Shown piece by piece: positions 19,531-20,661 of a stretch of 20,661 bases of DNA. The notes below the pieces were generated by a model, which had not been told where the DNA came from, searched no databases, and saw only the letters and a list, made by a program, of their open reading frames with translations. Position 1 is the first letter of the stretch. Every line of letters starts with the position of its first letter. The translations under genes were made by a program, and so were the position numbers. Source of the DNA: Entrophospora sp. SA101 (taxonomy: Eukaryota; Glomeromycota; Glomeromycetes; Entrophosporales; Entrophosporaceae); the NCBI GenBank assembly GCA_958430865.1, contig CAUDNR010000147.1, forward strand, positions 113,330-133,990, read 5' to 3'.

Positions 19531-20021
19531 AATATCATAATATAGAATAAATGCTATTTGAAATCAAAGAAACAGAAAATTTTCTATACAATCCAATGTT
19601 ACACTACACTGGTTAACCAACGTCAAACCTTTGCTTTATACCAAAGCAAATAAACAAAACCTCAGAGTTCTATAACCAAATGAACAATTAAACTCTACTG
19701 TTTAATTTTCGACTACAAAAGTGTTTTTATAAGCAAAACAAAGAATTTATTTGTTTAATGTTTACGTGAAATTATTTTTACAAGTGAATTAAATTAACGA
19801 TAATAAATAAACTATGACAATGAAAAAATATATTTTTGGAAACCAAATATTTTTTTCATAATAATAAATACGGTTGGCTACCAAAAATAAATAATACTAT
19901 TAATAATAAATAACAATAAAAATACGGCAGGCCAAAAATTATATAGCGTTGATTTTCGGTGACAAATTTCAGATATGATAAATATTGATCGACAAAAAAA
20001 AAGGTGATATTCACCGATTAT
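19531..20021. other. AT-rich region without recognisable gene
   Basis: Nothing gene-like is seen on either strand. The block 19856-19925 has repeated ATAATAAATA and CGG-containing words (AATACGGTTGGCTACC, AATACGGCAGGCC), which may be old repeat. Confidence 0.3.
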
Positions 20022-20086
20022 TGGATGTTGAAAAATTTTCATTGATTAATTAGTCAGGTGTTGAAAAATTTTCACCAGAATAGTCA
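20022..20086. repeat. Two tandem copies of a 31-34 bp unit with GAAAAATTTTC core
   Basis: GGATGTTGAAAAATTTTCATTGATTAATTAGTCA is followed at once by GGTGTTGAAAAATTTTCACCAGAATAGTCA. Both share the palindromic GAAAAATTTTC core and the AGTCA end, and a third partial AGTCAGTGG follows. This may be the end of a degenerate DNA element. Confidence 0.5.
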
Positions 20087-20507
20087 GTGGTACAGGATCC
20101 ATGTAATTGAAAGAAATTTTTTTAATACATTAACATATAAATACTATTTTATCCACTAATACACTATCACCAACATTCTTTCTATTGTATAGATAATTCA
20201 AGTAATAATAAATAAATAACTATCATTGATCTTTAATAAAATGAATAAAAGTGTAAGCCGAAAAAAATTTTGGTCCTTGTATATCAAGATATACATTATA
20301 TTATATATGATTGTTAAGTATGTCAATATAATTGGATTTTGATGAAAATAAGCTGTGAAATCAATCCTCTTGTCGATATAATCAGTCCTGACGAAAGAAA
20401 AAAAATTAGACAAGTAATAAAATAAACGAACTTGATAAAAAAATTGAAATGTTGCGTGCATGATTTTCAGATTTTTATCTATGCTGTGTACAACTCGAGT
20501 CATCTAA
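20087..20507. other. Region without recognised gene
   Basis: No gene is supported. A 101-codon minus-strand frame at 20198-20503 is made mostly of Ile, Phe, Leu and Tyr, as expected for chance openness in AT-rich DNA, and it has no family signature. Confidence 0.35.
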
Positions 20508-20661
20508 ACCAGGGCTGACAGCATAAAGGGGTTAAAAACCTAATTTAGTAATAATAATCTTGTTTAAACTTGACTTAACATATGACCAGTGTTGGAAATT
20601 CAGGGTGCGCAGGGTGCGCGCGCAGCATGTTACACCAAAATTGTGAAACATTTTATGTGCA
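20508..20661. mobile_element. Possible hAT-type MITE ends, cut by window edge
   Basis: Two end-like sequences occur. CCAGGGCTGACAGC at 20510-20523 is followed by AAAGGGGTTAAAAACC. CCAGTGTTGGAAATTCAGGG at 20586-20605 leads into an unusually GC-rich GTGCGCAGGGTGCGCGCGC. Ends starting CAGGG or CAGTGTTGG followed by short GC-rich direct repeats are typical of hAT-family elements. The opposite ends would lie outside the window, so this is tentative. Confidence 0.35.

Noticed and set aside
1..20661. tRNA or rRNA genes
   Set aside because: I saw no cloverleaf with a GGTTCGA-type T-arm and no conserved rRNA blocks on either strand.

Overview
The window is about 75% A+T and looks like a fungal nuclear genome. 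Its genes have many short introns (about 60-110 bp) with GT-AG ends, homopurine/AT microsatellites and small inverted-repeat elements. The mix of an intron-rich PIF1 helicase, a TFIIIC TPR subunit, a Ctr copper transporter and abundant decayed repeats fits an arbuscular mycorrhizal fungus (Glomeromycotina, Rhizophagus-like). That placement is inference from composition and gene content. All splice models were assembled by eye and checked for reading phase.

Layout. (1) 1-116: 3' end of an unidentified plus-strand gene cut by the window edge. (2) 393-2410: complete eight-exon PIF1-type 5'-3' DNA helicase, 486 aa, all helicase motifs present. (3) 2563-7214: an 18-exon TPR gene matching the TFIIIC subunit Sfc4/TFC4/GTF3C3. 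Its 5' half carries about six in-frame stops and several one-base frameshifts, while its 3' half (5387-7214) is completely open. (4) 7215-12519: about 5 kb of gene-poor DNA with two probable TA-flanked MITEs, an AAT microsatellite, a CCGGTTAA palindrome block and decayed minus-strand coding relics, two of which are diverged copies of the same family. (5) 12520-14180 minus: complete four-exon TPT/SLC35C2-like transporter, 458 aa. (6) 14683-15752 minus: complete two-exon alpha/beta hydrolase, 328 aa. (7) 15835-16637: a head-to-head pair of related inverted-repeat elements, starting 83 bp upstream of the hydrolase start codon. (8) 17023-17689 plus: complete three-exon Ctr copper transporter, 167 aa, whose leader holds three tandem copies of a 43-bp unit. 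(9) 17865-18782 minus: a 306-codon open frame broken by three stops, origin unknown. (10) 18783-20661: no gene recognised; short palindromic or tandem repeats and transposon-like GC-rich ends at the right edge.

The intact genes are housekeeping functions with no obvious shared pathway: DNA helicase, nucleotide-sugar-type or triose-phosphate-type transport, hydrolase, copper uptake. There is no operon logic. The most noteworthy points are the half-broken TFIIIC gene, the tandem repeat in the copper-transporter leader, the inverted element pair at the hydrolase promoter, and minus-strand coding relics that lack start codons and so are easily missed.
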